From Thereva unica (taxonomy: Eukaryota > Arthropoda > Insecta > Diptera > Therevidae): a stretch of 64,000 nucleotides of DNA. The position numbers and the translations under genes were made by a program. Position 1 is the first letter of the stretch. Each line of letters starts with the position of its first letter. Location: NCBI GenBank assembly GCA_949987705.1, contig OX465281.1:189273112-189337111 (forward strand). The letters are read 5' to 3'. The notes under the pieces were generated by a model. It worked only from the letters and a program-made list of their open reading frames with translations, ran no database searches and was not told the DNA's origin. This document shows positions 53,670 through 63,564 of the stretch, piece by piece.

Positions 53670-55982
53670 CAGTAGTGTCGCGATAATCCGAATGCTTGAC
53701 AATCCGAAATTCGCGGTAATCCGAAACAAAAATTTTCTGTATTTGTGTCTTTATAATCCGAAAAAGCCATGAAAAAGTGTCCGCAATAATCCGAAATTTT
53801 CTTTTACTGATGTTTTTTTACCCCGAAAATTTCTTCGTCTTTTCGTATATGTATTTAGGTTTTCAGCCAGAGAAGTGACTTTTATCCCTACCCTATGATA
53901 GTATGCTCATACACTCGTTCTTTCGTATACATATGTATTTAGGTTTTCAGCCAGAGAAGGAACACGTGACTTTATCCCTACTCTATGATAGTATGCTCAT
54001 ACTGGTAATGCGGGGATTCCCCGTTTAGAGATGATTAGAGATATTCTGATTGTCAGATAAACATGAGAAACTTAGTAGGTTTAAATTATCGGACGTGAAT
54101 AAAGGAATACCTTTTGCAATGCCGCGCGTGAGCAAAAGAAAACATAAAACACTGAACTTAAAAGTGAAAGGTGAAATTATAAAGGAAATATTAAGAAGAA
54201 AAAGTTTAAAAGCTGTTGCTAACAAATACGATGTGGGAATTTCGACAGTGTTTGATATTAAGAAAAATAAAGACAAAATTTTAAATTTTATTGCCGAAAG
54301 TGATGCTGGTCCTGGTGAGAAAAAGACGCTTAAGCATGGTGAATACCCGGAAATGGAAAAAAATCTGTATTCCTGGTTTTTACGTCAACGAGAGCGACAT
54401 GTGCCAGTATCTAATTAGACTCTTATTGAAAAAGCTAAGGTTTTGCATCAACAATATTACCCTAATCGACCATTCAATGCTAGTAGAGGCTGGGTGTATA
54501 ACTTTAGAAAAAGGCATGGAATACGTCCACTTACAATTTCAGGAGAAAAGTTAAGCTGTAATATTTCTGAAGTTGATCCATTCAAAAAGGTTTTTTTCCG
54601 ATAAAATAAAAGAGCTCAACTTAACACCGGCTCAAATATTTAACGCGGATGAAAGCGCTTTATTTTGGCGGATGCTTCCGAATAAAACACTTGTTGGCTC
54701 CCAAGAAAGAACTGCTTTAGGTCGCAAGATTTGTAAGGAGAGGGTAACGTTTTTATGTTGTGCCAACGCAGATGGTTCAAAAAAATTAGAACTTCTTGTA
54801 ATCGGGAAATCGTCAGCTCCAAGAGTACTGAAAAATGTACAGTTACCTGTTCATTACAAATCTACAAAAAACGCTTGGATGACGTCTTCATTGTTTGAGG
54901 AGTGGTTTATAAATTCATTCTGTGTGGAAGTGAAAGATTTTTTAGTAAATAAGGGCTTAGCACCAAGAGCACTTTTACTTATCGACAATGCACCTTGTCA
55001 TCCGCCTCTAGTGAGCCGTGATGGAAACATTACAACGATGTTTTTACCTGCAAATACCACGCCCTTGCTCCAACCAATGGACCAAAATGCCATACGTGTA
55101 ACTAAATTAAACTATCGTAAAAGTTTTTTAATGCATATCTTATAAGTGATGATGAAATTGCTTTGAACACAAGTTTAAAAAAATTTACATTAAAAGATGC
55201 CATTTTTTGCTTAGCGGGAGCCTGGGATATAGTTAATAAAGAAATTTTACAGAAGTGTTGGAGGACACTCATTCCTCAGGAACAAGGATCAGACGATGGC
55301 TTCGGATCAGAGGACGATATTCCTTTGAATATATTGCGTAATCAGTTACTTTCAGATCAGGATAATATCAACGAATTAACCATTATATTGAACCAAATCT
55401 GTAATGAAAGTTTTCGTACCACTGAAGTTAATGAATGGGTGGAAAATGCGGATATTGATCTTTCATCAACATCAGATGAGGAAACCATCCCAGAATGTGA
55501 TCCAACCCAGATTAACGATAATAGAATTAGATCGGAAGACGCTATTGGAAGTTTTGATATTTGTATTTTGTGGGCAGAACAAAATGACTTACCTGTTCAT
55601 CAAATCCTACTTTTAAGACGTATGAGGGAGACAGCTGTGACTAGTTGTATAAGAAAAACGAAACAATCGAAGATTTCGAATTTTTTTGCTAGTAACTACT
55701 GACATTAAAGTTTATTTTTATCTTTAATTTATATACTCTGTACCTATGTTCATGCATGTATACGTAATAAGGAAAATTACTTTTTTATTTTATATGAATG
55801 CAAAAATTTGTTCGAACTGAAATATGCAAATAAATACATAAATGGTTAAGACTAAATAAATATCAAAATTTGTCTTATTTTTTTAAATTCCTAGAGGTAT
55901 TCAAATGATTTGGTAATCCGGAAAATTCGATAATCCGAAATGGTCTTAAAAGTTACCTCTTCGGATTATCGCGACACTACTG
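53670..55982 (+). mobile_element. Tigger/pogo-type Tc1-mariner element
   Basis: The TIR CAGTAGTGTCGCGATAATCC at the left is the exact inverse of the right end. TA flanks both (53668-53669, 55983-55984). AATCCGAA repeats lie inside both ends. The element is 2313 bp with a transposase gene. It is nested in the outer TIR element. Confidence 0.92.
54120..55702 (+). pseudogene. Tigger/pogo DDE transposase
   Basis: The start MPRVSKRKHKTLNL leads to a helix-turn-helix (ILRRKSLKAVANKYDVGIST) and a CENP-B-like second DNA-binding part (QQYYPNRPFNASRGWVYNFRK). The DDE core follows with FNADESALFWRM (first D), LLIDNAPCHP (second D) and LLQPMDQNAI (third D). A TAG stop (54416-54418) and frameshifts near 54590 and 55143 break it. 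Without them it would be about 530 residues, normal for the family. It cannot be made as one protein now. Confidence 0.9.
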
Positions 55983-56389
55983 TATATCAAAAATGAACTA
56001 ATAATACGATAGAAATTGAGCTTTGCCAAAAAAGGTAAAATTTTTCGAAAAAAAGCAAAATTTCTATTCGATTTTTTTCATTTTGTTTTTCAAGTTTAAC
56101 ATTTTTTTCGCCATCATAAAGCGCATAAAATAACCTACATTTGAAAAGAAAAAAGGATCTCATACGATGCGAAGCACAAAAACTATTGGCCAATCAATTT
56201 TCAAATTTCAAGTCAATTTTTGGGACTTGTATAAGATATTTTGATTTGAAATTTTAACCAGTTATTGTTCACATTCACAACTTTTGAAAATTTCATCAAA
56301 TTTTACTTAAAATATCCGAAGCTATCACCAAAAAAACAAAATTGAGCAGTTTCTTCAATTTTTGATTATTTTTGAGGTTAGATGTGCAC

Positions 56390-56884
56390 CCGAGTAAAAA
56401 TAAAATTAGGCCTTACAACGGGCGAATACCAAAAATGATTAAAATGTAGTCCTCGGACTTTGAAGGGCATCAGAAAACTCGTTGCAGGACAGTTCGACCG
56501 TACACCACACACACATGCACCCCCCGACGGGTATACGTTTGGATTTTCGAGCTCGTTGCTCTTGTGCATCTATAATCTTGTAGGATAAATGGAAAGGACC
56601 ATTCATTGTAGGTATATAACGAAAATGTTCAAGTTCCTATAAAACAAATTCAACAATACATTTGGGGCAATTTAATTTTTGGCCCAAATTTTCCCGTGGA
56701 ATGCCCGCGTGTACAGCTTGGTTCCTTGCCATTTAAATTTTTTAGTCAAGTTTGGCCGTCGAAAGGCTGTATAAACCCCCATTAAAATGGTTAAAAATTC
56801 TACGGCCGTCATATCCCCTTTAAAAAGCCATACGTCCGCTGTTCGACCGCTATAAGCCCGTTTTTTTATTTTTACTCGGGCAGA
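56390..56884. mobile_element. MITE, about 495 bp
   Basis: The TIR CCCGAGTAAAAATAAAA at 56390-56406 pairs with its inverse at 56868-56884. CA flanks it, at 56388-56389 and 56885-56886, and may be the duplication. The interior contains TATAAGCCC/GGGCTTAT-like and CCGTCG strings. It lies inside the outer element. Confidence 0.65.
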
Positions 56885-56931
56885 TAAAAATTTCATATTG
56901 TAGTCGCTGATAGTCAATATCAAGAATATGT

Positions 56932-57190
56932 GAGGCGTGCAGTTGCAAAACTCGTTAACTGCACTTTTTGAAAAAAATGAGTTAACGATGCCAAATTACT
57001 CTTTAGGTTATGTTCTACCATTTGAACTATATTTTTGTTCAAAATTTGCTCATAAGGCGTATTTTTGCAGCTGTCAAACATCAATAGTTAATTCAAAAGC
57101 CATAGAAAAGCCAAAGTAATTCAAAAGTTTTTGGCGTTTTTCTCAAAATTACTTAACTTGCAGTTAGCGAGTTTTGCAACTGCACGCCTC
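56932..57190. mobile_element. MITE, 259 bp, 4-bp ATGT duplication
   Basis: The TIR GAGGCGTGCAGTTGCAAAAC pairs with its inverse at 57171-57190. The arms extend about 30 bases with mismatches. ATGT flanks it on both sides (56928-56931 and 57191-57194). It inserted into the LINE, so it is younger than the LINE. Confidence 0.85.
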
Positions 57191-57213
57191 ATGTAGATGA
57201 AATAAATAGAAGA

Positions 57214-57855
57214 GTGACAAATGCAAGTAACGACAGCGCCGAAGACATAGAGGTTAAATGGAGTAACTTAAAAACCCTAATCAAAGAATCAGCGTCAAAT
57301 ACTCTAGGATACGAGCCCCGTGAAAGAAGAAATGAACGGTTCGACGATGACTGTGCACGAGTAACGCAGGAAAAGAATGTAGCATATCAAGTGATGTTAC
57401 AGAAACACAGAACGAGAAATGCAGCTGAGCTGTACAAAGAAAAAAGAAGGCAGGTGAAAAGAGTGCACAAAGCGAAGAAAAAGGAGTACTGGGAAAACGA
57501 AATGTTAAAAATAGAAGAAGCGAACAGCCGAAACGACGTCAGGCAACTATATAAAAAAGTAAATGAGCACCGAGTCGGTTTCAAGCCCAGAGTAACTATG
57601 TGCAAAAATAAGAATGGGGAAATCTTAAGCACCAAAGAACTAGTTCTAACTAGATGGCGCGAACACTTCAAAGAACTGCTAGCTGGAGATGAGGAGCAAC
57701 CGCCAACAGAAAACGTGGAAGTAGCAGAAGAACTAGCGGGAGATATGCCTACATCAGAAGATGTACAAGACGCAGTGAAAAAACTGAAAAACAACAAATC
57801 TCCGGGTAAAGATAACATTGTAGCAGAGCTATTAAAAAAGGAGGTGGAAACGTAA
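57214..57855 (+). pseudogene. LINE linker and RT N-terminus
   Basis: The 213-codon frame has WSNLKTLIKESASNTLGYEP, then a basic linker (KEKRRQVKRVHKAKKKEYW), LTRWREHFKELLAGDEEQP and VKKLKNNKSPGKDNIVAELL. It ends at a 1-base shift in an A tract (about 57829-57839). After that the next frame continues into IVTLIWTQKQIPSEW. Confidence 0.85.
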
Positions 57856-57929
57856 TATTAAGCCTGCATGAAATCGTAACACTAATATGGACCCAGAAAC
57901 AAATACCATCGGAATGGAGCGAGGGCATT

Positions 57930-59273
57930 GTGTGCCCTATACATAAAAAAGGAGATCAGCTAAACTGCCGTAACTATAGAGGCATCACTCTACTGAACGT
58001 AGCATATAAAGTATTTTCAAATATTTTATACCTTAAACTGCAGCCTTACGCAGAAGAAGCTCTGGGAAACTATCAAAGCGGGTTCCGTCCCGGAAGATCT
58101 ACCACAGACCATATTTTCACACTTAGGCAGGTCCTAGAAAAGGCGAATGAATTTAACATAAACATACATTCGCTATTCATAGACTTCAGAAACGCCCATG
58201 ATAAAATAAAACGTGAAGAATTATACAAAGCTATGGAGTACCTAAGATTCCCCAAACACCTCGTAAATTTGACCAAAATCACAATGAAAGAGGTATTATG
58301 CAGAATAAGAATTGAAGGAGAGCTATCAGAACCATTCAACGCCACAGTAGGACTAAGACAAGGAGATGCCCTATCGTGCTTACTATTTAACGTAGCTATG
58401 GAAAAAGTGATAAGAGACGCAGGAATTAACACCGCGGGCAGTATTTTCAACAAGTCGGTACAAATATTGGCGTACGCTGACGACATCGTAATACTAGCCA
58501 GATCCCCCGTAGCAATGAAAGAAGCCTTCATATCGCTAGAAAGAGCAGCAAAGAAACTCGGACTAGCAATTAATGAAGAGAAAACGAAATATATGTGCAT
58601 CTCCAAAAGACGTAATGATCGCCAGAATATGACAATTGATACATACAACATCGAAGCAGTAAAAGAATTTATATATCTAGGGACGCTAATTTCAAAAGAC
58701 AACGACACGACATTAGAAGTTAAAAGGAGATTAGCGCTGGGAAACAGATGCTACTTTGGGCTACGTAAACATTTCTTATCAAGGAACATATCAAGAAGCA
58801 CTAAAGTAAAACTGTACAGAACTCTTATAAGGCCAATACTACTGTATGGATCCGAAACCTGGACATTAAGAAGTAACGAAGAACACCTCCTAGGGTGCTT
58901 CGAAAGAAAAATCCTGCGCACTATATATGGAGGAATCAACGAAAACGGTGTTTGGAGGAGAAGATACAATCACGAATTGTATCAGTTGTATAAAGATCCA
59001 AACATCATAAAAACTATAAAAATTAACAGAATCCGATGGGCAGGACATGTTGAACGTAGCAGTGACGACAGCATAACAAAAATTATTATGAACAAGAGAC
59101 CAGACGGACACAGAGGTGCGGGACGTCCAAAAAAGAGGTATTTAGATAGCGTAGAAGAAGATCTACGAACCCTAGGTATAAGAAATTGGAGACTTCAAGC
59201 CAGGGACCGACAGTTCTGGAGGAGGATGTTGCAGGAAGCCAAGGCCAATAACAGGCTGTGGAGCTATTTATGA
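57930..59273 (+). pseudogene. LINE reverse transcriptase and C-terminus
   Basis: The 447-codon frame has CPIHKKGDQLNCRNYRGITL, QSGFRPGRSTTDHIFTLRQ, motif A SLFIDFRNAHDKIK, motif B GLRQGDALSCLLFN and motif C LAYADDIVILAR. The thumb is INEEKTKYMC, then FIYLGTLISKDND. The C-terminus has LLYGSETWTLR, FERKILRTIYGGI and RIRWAGHVERSSDD. The catalytic Asp are present. The stop is 59271-59273, 7 bases before the GAT tail end. This RT part could be functional, but the upstream shift and missing endonuclease make the copy defective. Confidence 0.92.
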
Positions 59274-59721
59274 TGATGATGATAGTCAATATCATAACGA
59301 AGTATTCGCTTTGTTGGACCTACAAATACCAAAACTTACGCATCTATATTTAGGCTGTGTTCAGGAATGTAACCCAGTATATAGGGCAGTGCTAACGACG
59401 GCACTAATTCATGCCATATTATAGTTGTGTGAACCGATATAAGGTACTGGTAATAACAAACAAAAGCAGCCTTATTATCGTGGTCGAGTGACGTGACAGA
59501 TGTATCACTTCGACCTTAAATTGGTATTTTCGATTCGATCAAAATTCGATTTCTGGTGAGCAAATCGACAAAATTCATATTTAATTGTCGCAAGGTGGCG
59601 TGTGAAATGAAATTTTCCTCGATACGTGGGTAGGTATCGACAGTTTCATACCACCGCGTCTCCCGTAGTCACGTCACTCGCTAACGAGAACACCACCGAG
59701 AATTTTAGAGGCTGAAACATA

Positions 59722-60345
59722 CCGAGTTTATAGCAGAAAAATTAAATCGACTTAACTCAAAATTACGTCAAAATTTCGAATTAGCGTATAAACGGGTAGA
59801 AATACATTCTTATAACTATTAGTGCGTTTCCATGACAGCTTGAAGCTTACTTGAAGCGTACTTCAAGTACAAATGTAAACGCAAGCAGCTCGACTGGAGT
59901 CGATCAAAAAGATTTTTGTGATCGGCTCGAGTGCTTGTCATGTAAACCAAGCTTGAAAGCTTGAGTGCTCGAAATTGCGAAAGTTAGGCCTGTAAATGTG
60001 TCTAAAGGTAATGTGTAGGAATATGAAGAGACAAAAATACTTATGAAGAAATAAAAGCACCATAAAAGGAAGAAATAAAAGAAATATAATAGTAACTTCA
60101 AATGACAGCTAAATAACTCAAGCTCAGTTCAAGCTAATATGCCACTTCAAGTAGGCAGAGCATATACGCGCTCGAGTTCTTGAGATTTTCAAGCCTTCGA
60201 GTACTCAAGCTGTCATGGAAACGTAGTATTTGGCTTAAGCCGAAAAATTTCTGTTTAAGCCATAATTCGATTTACCTCGTTTATAGGGTAAAAATTTTTG
60301 GATGATCCATAATTCGAATTATTTTTGGAGTAGCTATAAACTAGG
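59722..60345. mobile_element. TA-flanked outer MITE, copy B
   Basis: The ends CCGAGTTTATAGC and GCTATAAACTAGG are inverted, and TA is on both sides (59720-59721, 60346-60347). The sequence is close to copy A at 40201-40640 on both sides of the inner insertion. The inner element is different but at the same base. Confidence 0.8.
59820..60228. mobile_element. Inner MITE B (CTTGAAG-rich)
   Basis: The TIR TAGTGCGTTTCCATGACAGC pairs with the inverse of 60209-60228, with two differences. TAT is on the left (59817-59819) and TTT on the right (60229-60231), a likely TAT duplication with one change. The body is full of CTTGAAG, CTTCAAGT and GCTCGAG strings. No coding sequence. Confidence 0.75.
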
Positions 60346-60370
60346 TAACAGTTTCAAGTTGTTACACTTT

Positions 60371-60701
60371 TACCGAGTTTCCATGGGAGTCGAGTTGAGT
60401 TGAGGTTGAGTTGAAATGACACTTCAACTCAACGACTCAACTCTATGCGTTTCCATGGCTGACTTTTCTGCCTGTGTACAGACAGCTGAATGTGTACTTG
60501 TATTAAGCAAGCAGCTGTTTTTAAATTTGACGTAATATTTTTGTTATTGTAAAATAGCGATCATGGACCATAAAATTAATTTATTGTGTTCGTTGTATAA
60601 CAGAAATGTTATAAACAGGCGCGACATTTTGACTTTTTTAACATTTGACAATCCCGTTTGTAGTTGTGTGCGTGAACTCTGTTCAATATGGAAACTCAGT
60701 A
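60371..60701. mobile_element. MITE with GAGTTGAG-rich start
   Basis: The TIR TACCGAGTTTCCAT pairs with ATGGAAACTCAGTA. TTT flanks it (60368-60370, 60702-60704). The TIR resembles the one of inner MITE B. GAGTTGAG/CAACTCAA strings fill 60385-60450. Related strings occur at 28.7-28.87 kb. Confidence 0.7.
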
Positions 60702-60721
60702 TTTGATGTATTCTGCTGTTA

Positions 60722-61180
60722 CCCGGCCATTACACGGGTTAGTTCTACTGACACTGAATCGTGTAAACACTCACTGACGGGGGGTTTTTTTGCTGACAAG
60801 CCATCGCTGTCGAGATAGTTTTGAAGTCAGTGAAATATCAAATTCAGCTTTTTCATTGGAGGAGTACAGATGCGAATTGTCATGCCTTTAAAATAACTAA
60901 TTAAAAAATCTAAAAATGTGTTTATTTTAGGGAAAAATAGTGGAAAATAAATAAGTTGCCCTCAAAAAATAAACCTATTAGAAAAGTACCGGAAAAATCC
61001 TTGCTTATGAGATTTAATCTCTACTATTTACTCATTCAAGGAAGCATGCATACAAGTCGACTGCATTTTAAAAATGAACTGGCCTGCTGGTTGATCGAAC
61101 GTTATCAACTTAGAGTCAATCGATTTGAAGAACAGAGTCAGTACTAGCAGTCAACGTAACTGACTCGTGTAATGGCCGGG
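60722..61180. mobile_element. TTA-flanked element, 459 bp
   Basis: The TIR CCCGGCCATTACACGGGTTA pairs with the inverse of 61161-61180 (one or two differences). TTA flanks it (60719-60721 and 61181-61183). ACTGAC/GTCAGT strings repeat inside. The short frame 60956-61147 has no recognised motif. PIF/Harbinger-like from the TTA duplication. Confidence 0.8.
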
Positions 61181-61258
61181 TTAATTACAGAATAAATGCT
61201 TGATTTTATTCTTTCTTGCTGCACAGTATGCTGGGTGATATTACGGAACACGGCCTTA

Positions 61259-62322
61259 AGCCCGCTACACACTATCGTCGTTTTACTCTGCGTTCGTCGA
61301 ACAGCGTTGTCCGAACGACGTACGCCTCTATTCTAGACACATTACTCGTCGTTAAGTTCGCGTAGTATAATGGACGAAAATAATTTGTTAGCAGTAGCGG
61401 CTGTTCTTGCTGGAAAAAATAGGAGGAAGGAAAAGAACGTGTATGGTGCAAACACCCTAGTTATTAAAAAGAAATGAATTTTCGCATGTGAATATTTCAA
61501 ATGAACTGTCGTTAGAGCCTGATGATTGGAGGAATTATTTAAGTATGAATGAAGACTGCTATAAGGAGCTTTCAAAAGTGGTTACTCCTTTTATTCAAAA
61601 GCAAGATACTAAATTCTATATAGAACATTTTTACTTTGACGCTTTGGGTTTGGAGCCTCAAAAAGAGAAGAAATTCAACTTTGCCCATAAAATACTATAT
61701 ATACTTTTTTGTAGGGGAGGGAATGAACCGTATTATAAGGTAAGTTTGAAACAAATCCCAACAGGCTCTTGTTAAAAAAATGTTATTAACAAAGTTTAAA
61801 TTAAAAAAAATGTTACTAAATGTCATTGGAAATTGTTTATATATTTTTTTTTGGAAAGTACGGAAAAAATACATAAGGATACGTGTTCTTTGCTTTCCAT
61901 TATCAACAAATCTTCGGACTTACAATTTTAAATAAAAAATGCTTCGTTTTTGAGGTGGGAACACTTGAGGTGGAATGCCCCACATTTATTCTCCACAAAC
62001 ACGGTTGGCTTTTATAAAGTTGAATAAACTCGAAAAGAAATTCTTTTGAGCAATATCTCAGGTCCGCCATAATTTAAAATGTCAGTGCACATCTACTTCA
62101 CTGTTTTATGACGAACGACGACGTTCAGTTTTCATACACACTATCGTCGTACAGCGCACGGCGTACAGCGAACGGAGAAAAATCAAAACGGATTTGATTT
62201 TTCGCTGTGGCGAAAAACGCGGCGGCGTTGCCATCCACACTGCAATTTTTTATCGTCGTTCGTCGTACGGACAAAGCCGTTCGACATACGCGGAGTAAAA
62301 CGACGATAGTGTGTAGCGGGCT
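61259..62322 (+). mobile_element. PIF/Harbinger element, internally deleted
   Basis: The TIR AGCCCGCTACACACTATCGT is exact for about 30 bases in reverse at the right end. TTA flanks both sides (61256-61258, 62323-62325). The gene inside has a HARBI1-like start. CGTCGTTCG and ACGACG strings crowd both ends. It abuts P1 at the same TTA. Confidence 0.88.
61370..61775 (+). pseudogene. Harbinger transposase N-terminal fragment
   Basis: The start MDENNLLAVAAVLAGKNRRK is followed after a 1-base shift (about 61470) by ELSLEPDDWRNYLSMNEDCY and KELSKVVTPFIQKQDT. The last is the typical 'F-x-x-L-L-x-x-V-x-P-x-I-x-K-x-D-T' of HARBI1-type transposases. The DDE catalytic domain is absent, against a normal length near 350 residues. 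The rest is non-coding. Confidence 0.75.
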
Positions 62323-62434
62323 TTAGAAAGAACGAACAAAATGGAAATTTTTTGACATAATGACTATTTGACAACTTACGTAGCGGCAGTTGCTAGAGGT
62401 AGAAAATGTCCATTTCGTATAGTATTCGATGTAA

Positions 62435-62820
62435 TTAACTTGTCCCAAAAAAATACAGTCTGGAAACAACAGGTGTGTTCGATGACTGCTCCAGCTCAAG
62501 ATTGAGCAGAAAAAATCAGCAATTTGCGTTCTTTGAGACTTTTTTTGACAGATCTTTTCTGCTGCCATTTGTCGTGCTCTGTGTTTTTTGAGCCTGCTCT
62601 ATGTTGAGAATTCCCACTTTTTCTGCTCCACCAAATTTATAGGAGCAGGCAGAGCAGCCAAATTCTTCTTCTTCTTTTTCTTTTGACAATTGTCAAATTG
62701 AAAGCAGGAAAAATCGGAAAATTGATTAATGAATGATTTATTCGAAAAATTCTTGGAAATATTGAAAAATAAACATTCATTTTTATAAAAATAACATTTC
62801 GATGCTATTCAATTGGTTTT
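62435..62820. other. AT-rich DNA with CTGCTC/GAGCAG strings
   Basis: GAGCAG and CTGCTC occur about nine times at 62490-62660. The style resembles the MITE bodies nearby. No TIR pair was found. No gene. Confidence 0.35.
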
Positions 62821-62821
62821 A

Positions 62822-63310
62822 TCTATATATATAAAAGTGAATGTTTGTCTGTGTGTGTAAGTCCTTTATAGACTCCGAAACCGCTCATCCGATTGGCATA
62901 TTTTTTTGGATATAGGGGTTTTCCCTTCTGGTGAAATTATTCCAAACTGCGCTTGAGCGAATGCCAACGGATGATTATAAAGTCGTCATTAGAGCGGACA
63001 AAACACCATCTGGCGAGCACGAAAGACGCTTCAATGCTCCAACGATCGATGATGTAGCAATTGTAATGGTCGGAACAGAGTTTGATCGGCGAGACATCAT
63101 TATCAACAGACGAAGTGCAGTTCTTCAACGTGTTGCTGAAACGCACAGATCGTACGACGCATTACAGTATCCGATACTATTTTGGCAAGGAGAGGACGGC
63201 TATCATTTCAACGTGATGCAAACCAATACTGTCACTGGTACAGCAAGAACAGAAAAGGTGAGTTATAATGAATTTTTCACGAAGTTCAATCGAAGCAAAC
63301 GTATCTAGGT
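62822..63310 (+). mobile_element. Helitron 5' part with Rep-type sequence
   Basis: It starts TCTATATATATAAAAGTGAA after an A, as Helitrons do, and continues with TCCGAAACCGCTCATCCGAT. It includes a Rep (Helitron-like N) fragment. No helicase follows, and after 63310 the sequence changes. The element has lost most of its gene. Confidence 0.75.
62931..63308 (+). pseudogene. Helitron-like N-terminal (Rep) fragment
   Basis: The 125-codon frame has MPTDDYKVVIRADKTPSGEH, RRFNAPTIDDVAIVMVG, RDIIINRRSAVLQRV and SYDALQYPILFWQGEDGYH. These are the well-known blocks before the HUH Rep domain of insect Helitrons. The catalytic HUH motif is not reached. The start could be further upstream, and the end is a stop right after KRI. 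Confidence 0.85.
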
Positions 63311-63323
63311 GTATATCATGAGT

Positions 63324-63560
63324 TGGGAGCAAAAGTAACACAAATAGAAAATTGTGACTTGCGATAAGGTCTATAAATGCAAATCATAAGTTTCGATTTG
63401 TTTAGTTGTGCTGATCGAAGATTTTGTTTGCGACTATCGACCTTACTGCCCATTGCATGTCACAATCTTCGATTAATCAACAAATCTGAATTTATGATTT
63501 GCAATTATAGACCTTATTGCTGAAGGGAGTAATGTTGATAGTCGAACACTTTTGCTCTCA
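63324..63560. mobile_element. Small MITE, about 237 bp
   Basis: The end TGGGAGCAAAAGT pairs with ACTTTTGCTCTCA (one mismatch). Inner arms GATAAGGTCTATAAATGCAA and the inverse near 63490-63525 continue the palindrome. No target duplication was fixed. Confidence 0.6.
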
Positions 63561-63564
63561 GCTT

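Larger units (their letters stand above)
56923..59280 (+). mobile_element. EN-RT LINE, 5'-truncated, with GAT tail
   Basis: A 14-bp duplication GATAGTCAATATCA flanks it (56909-56922, 59281-59294). The 3' end is TTATGATGATGATGAT. The 5' truncation lies in the linker. It is split near its 5' end by a 259-bp MITE. It is one of the best-kept LINEs here, so among the youngest. Confidence 0.9.
59353..61255. mobile_element. TTA-flanked TIR element (P1), host to four insertions
   Basis: The TIR GGCTGTGTTCAGGAATGTAA is paired with the inverse of 61221-61255, about 80% identical over 28 bases. TTA flanks it (59350-59352 and 61256-61258). It has taken up an outer/inner MITE pair (59722-60345), a MITE (60371-60701) and a TTA-flanked element (60722-61180). 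Its own sequence is about 0.5 kb. TTA duplication fits PIF/Harbinger, by inference. Confidence 0.7.
53331..62434. mobile_element. Outer TIR element, enlarged by nested insertions
   Basis: The left arm 53331-53520 starts TTACATCGAATACTATACGA. It is matched inverted in pieces: 62434-62323, 59352-59295 and 56908-56875. Removing the insertions rejoins the right arm in the correct order. Flanks are TTAG on the left and TTAA on the right, possibly a changed TTAA duplication. The original element is about 0.9 kb. No transposase was seen. Confidence 0.8.
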
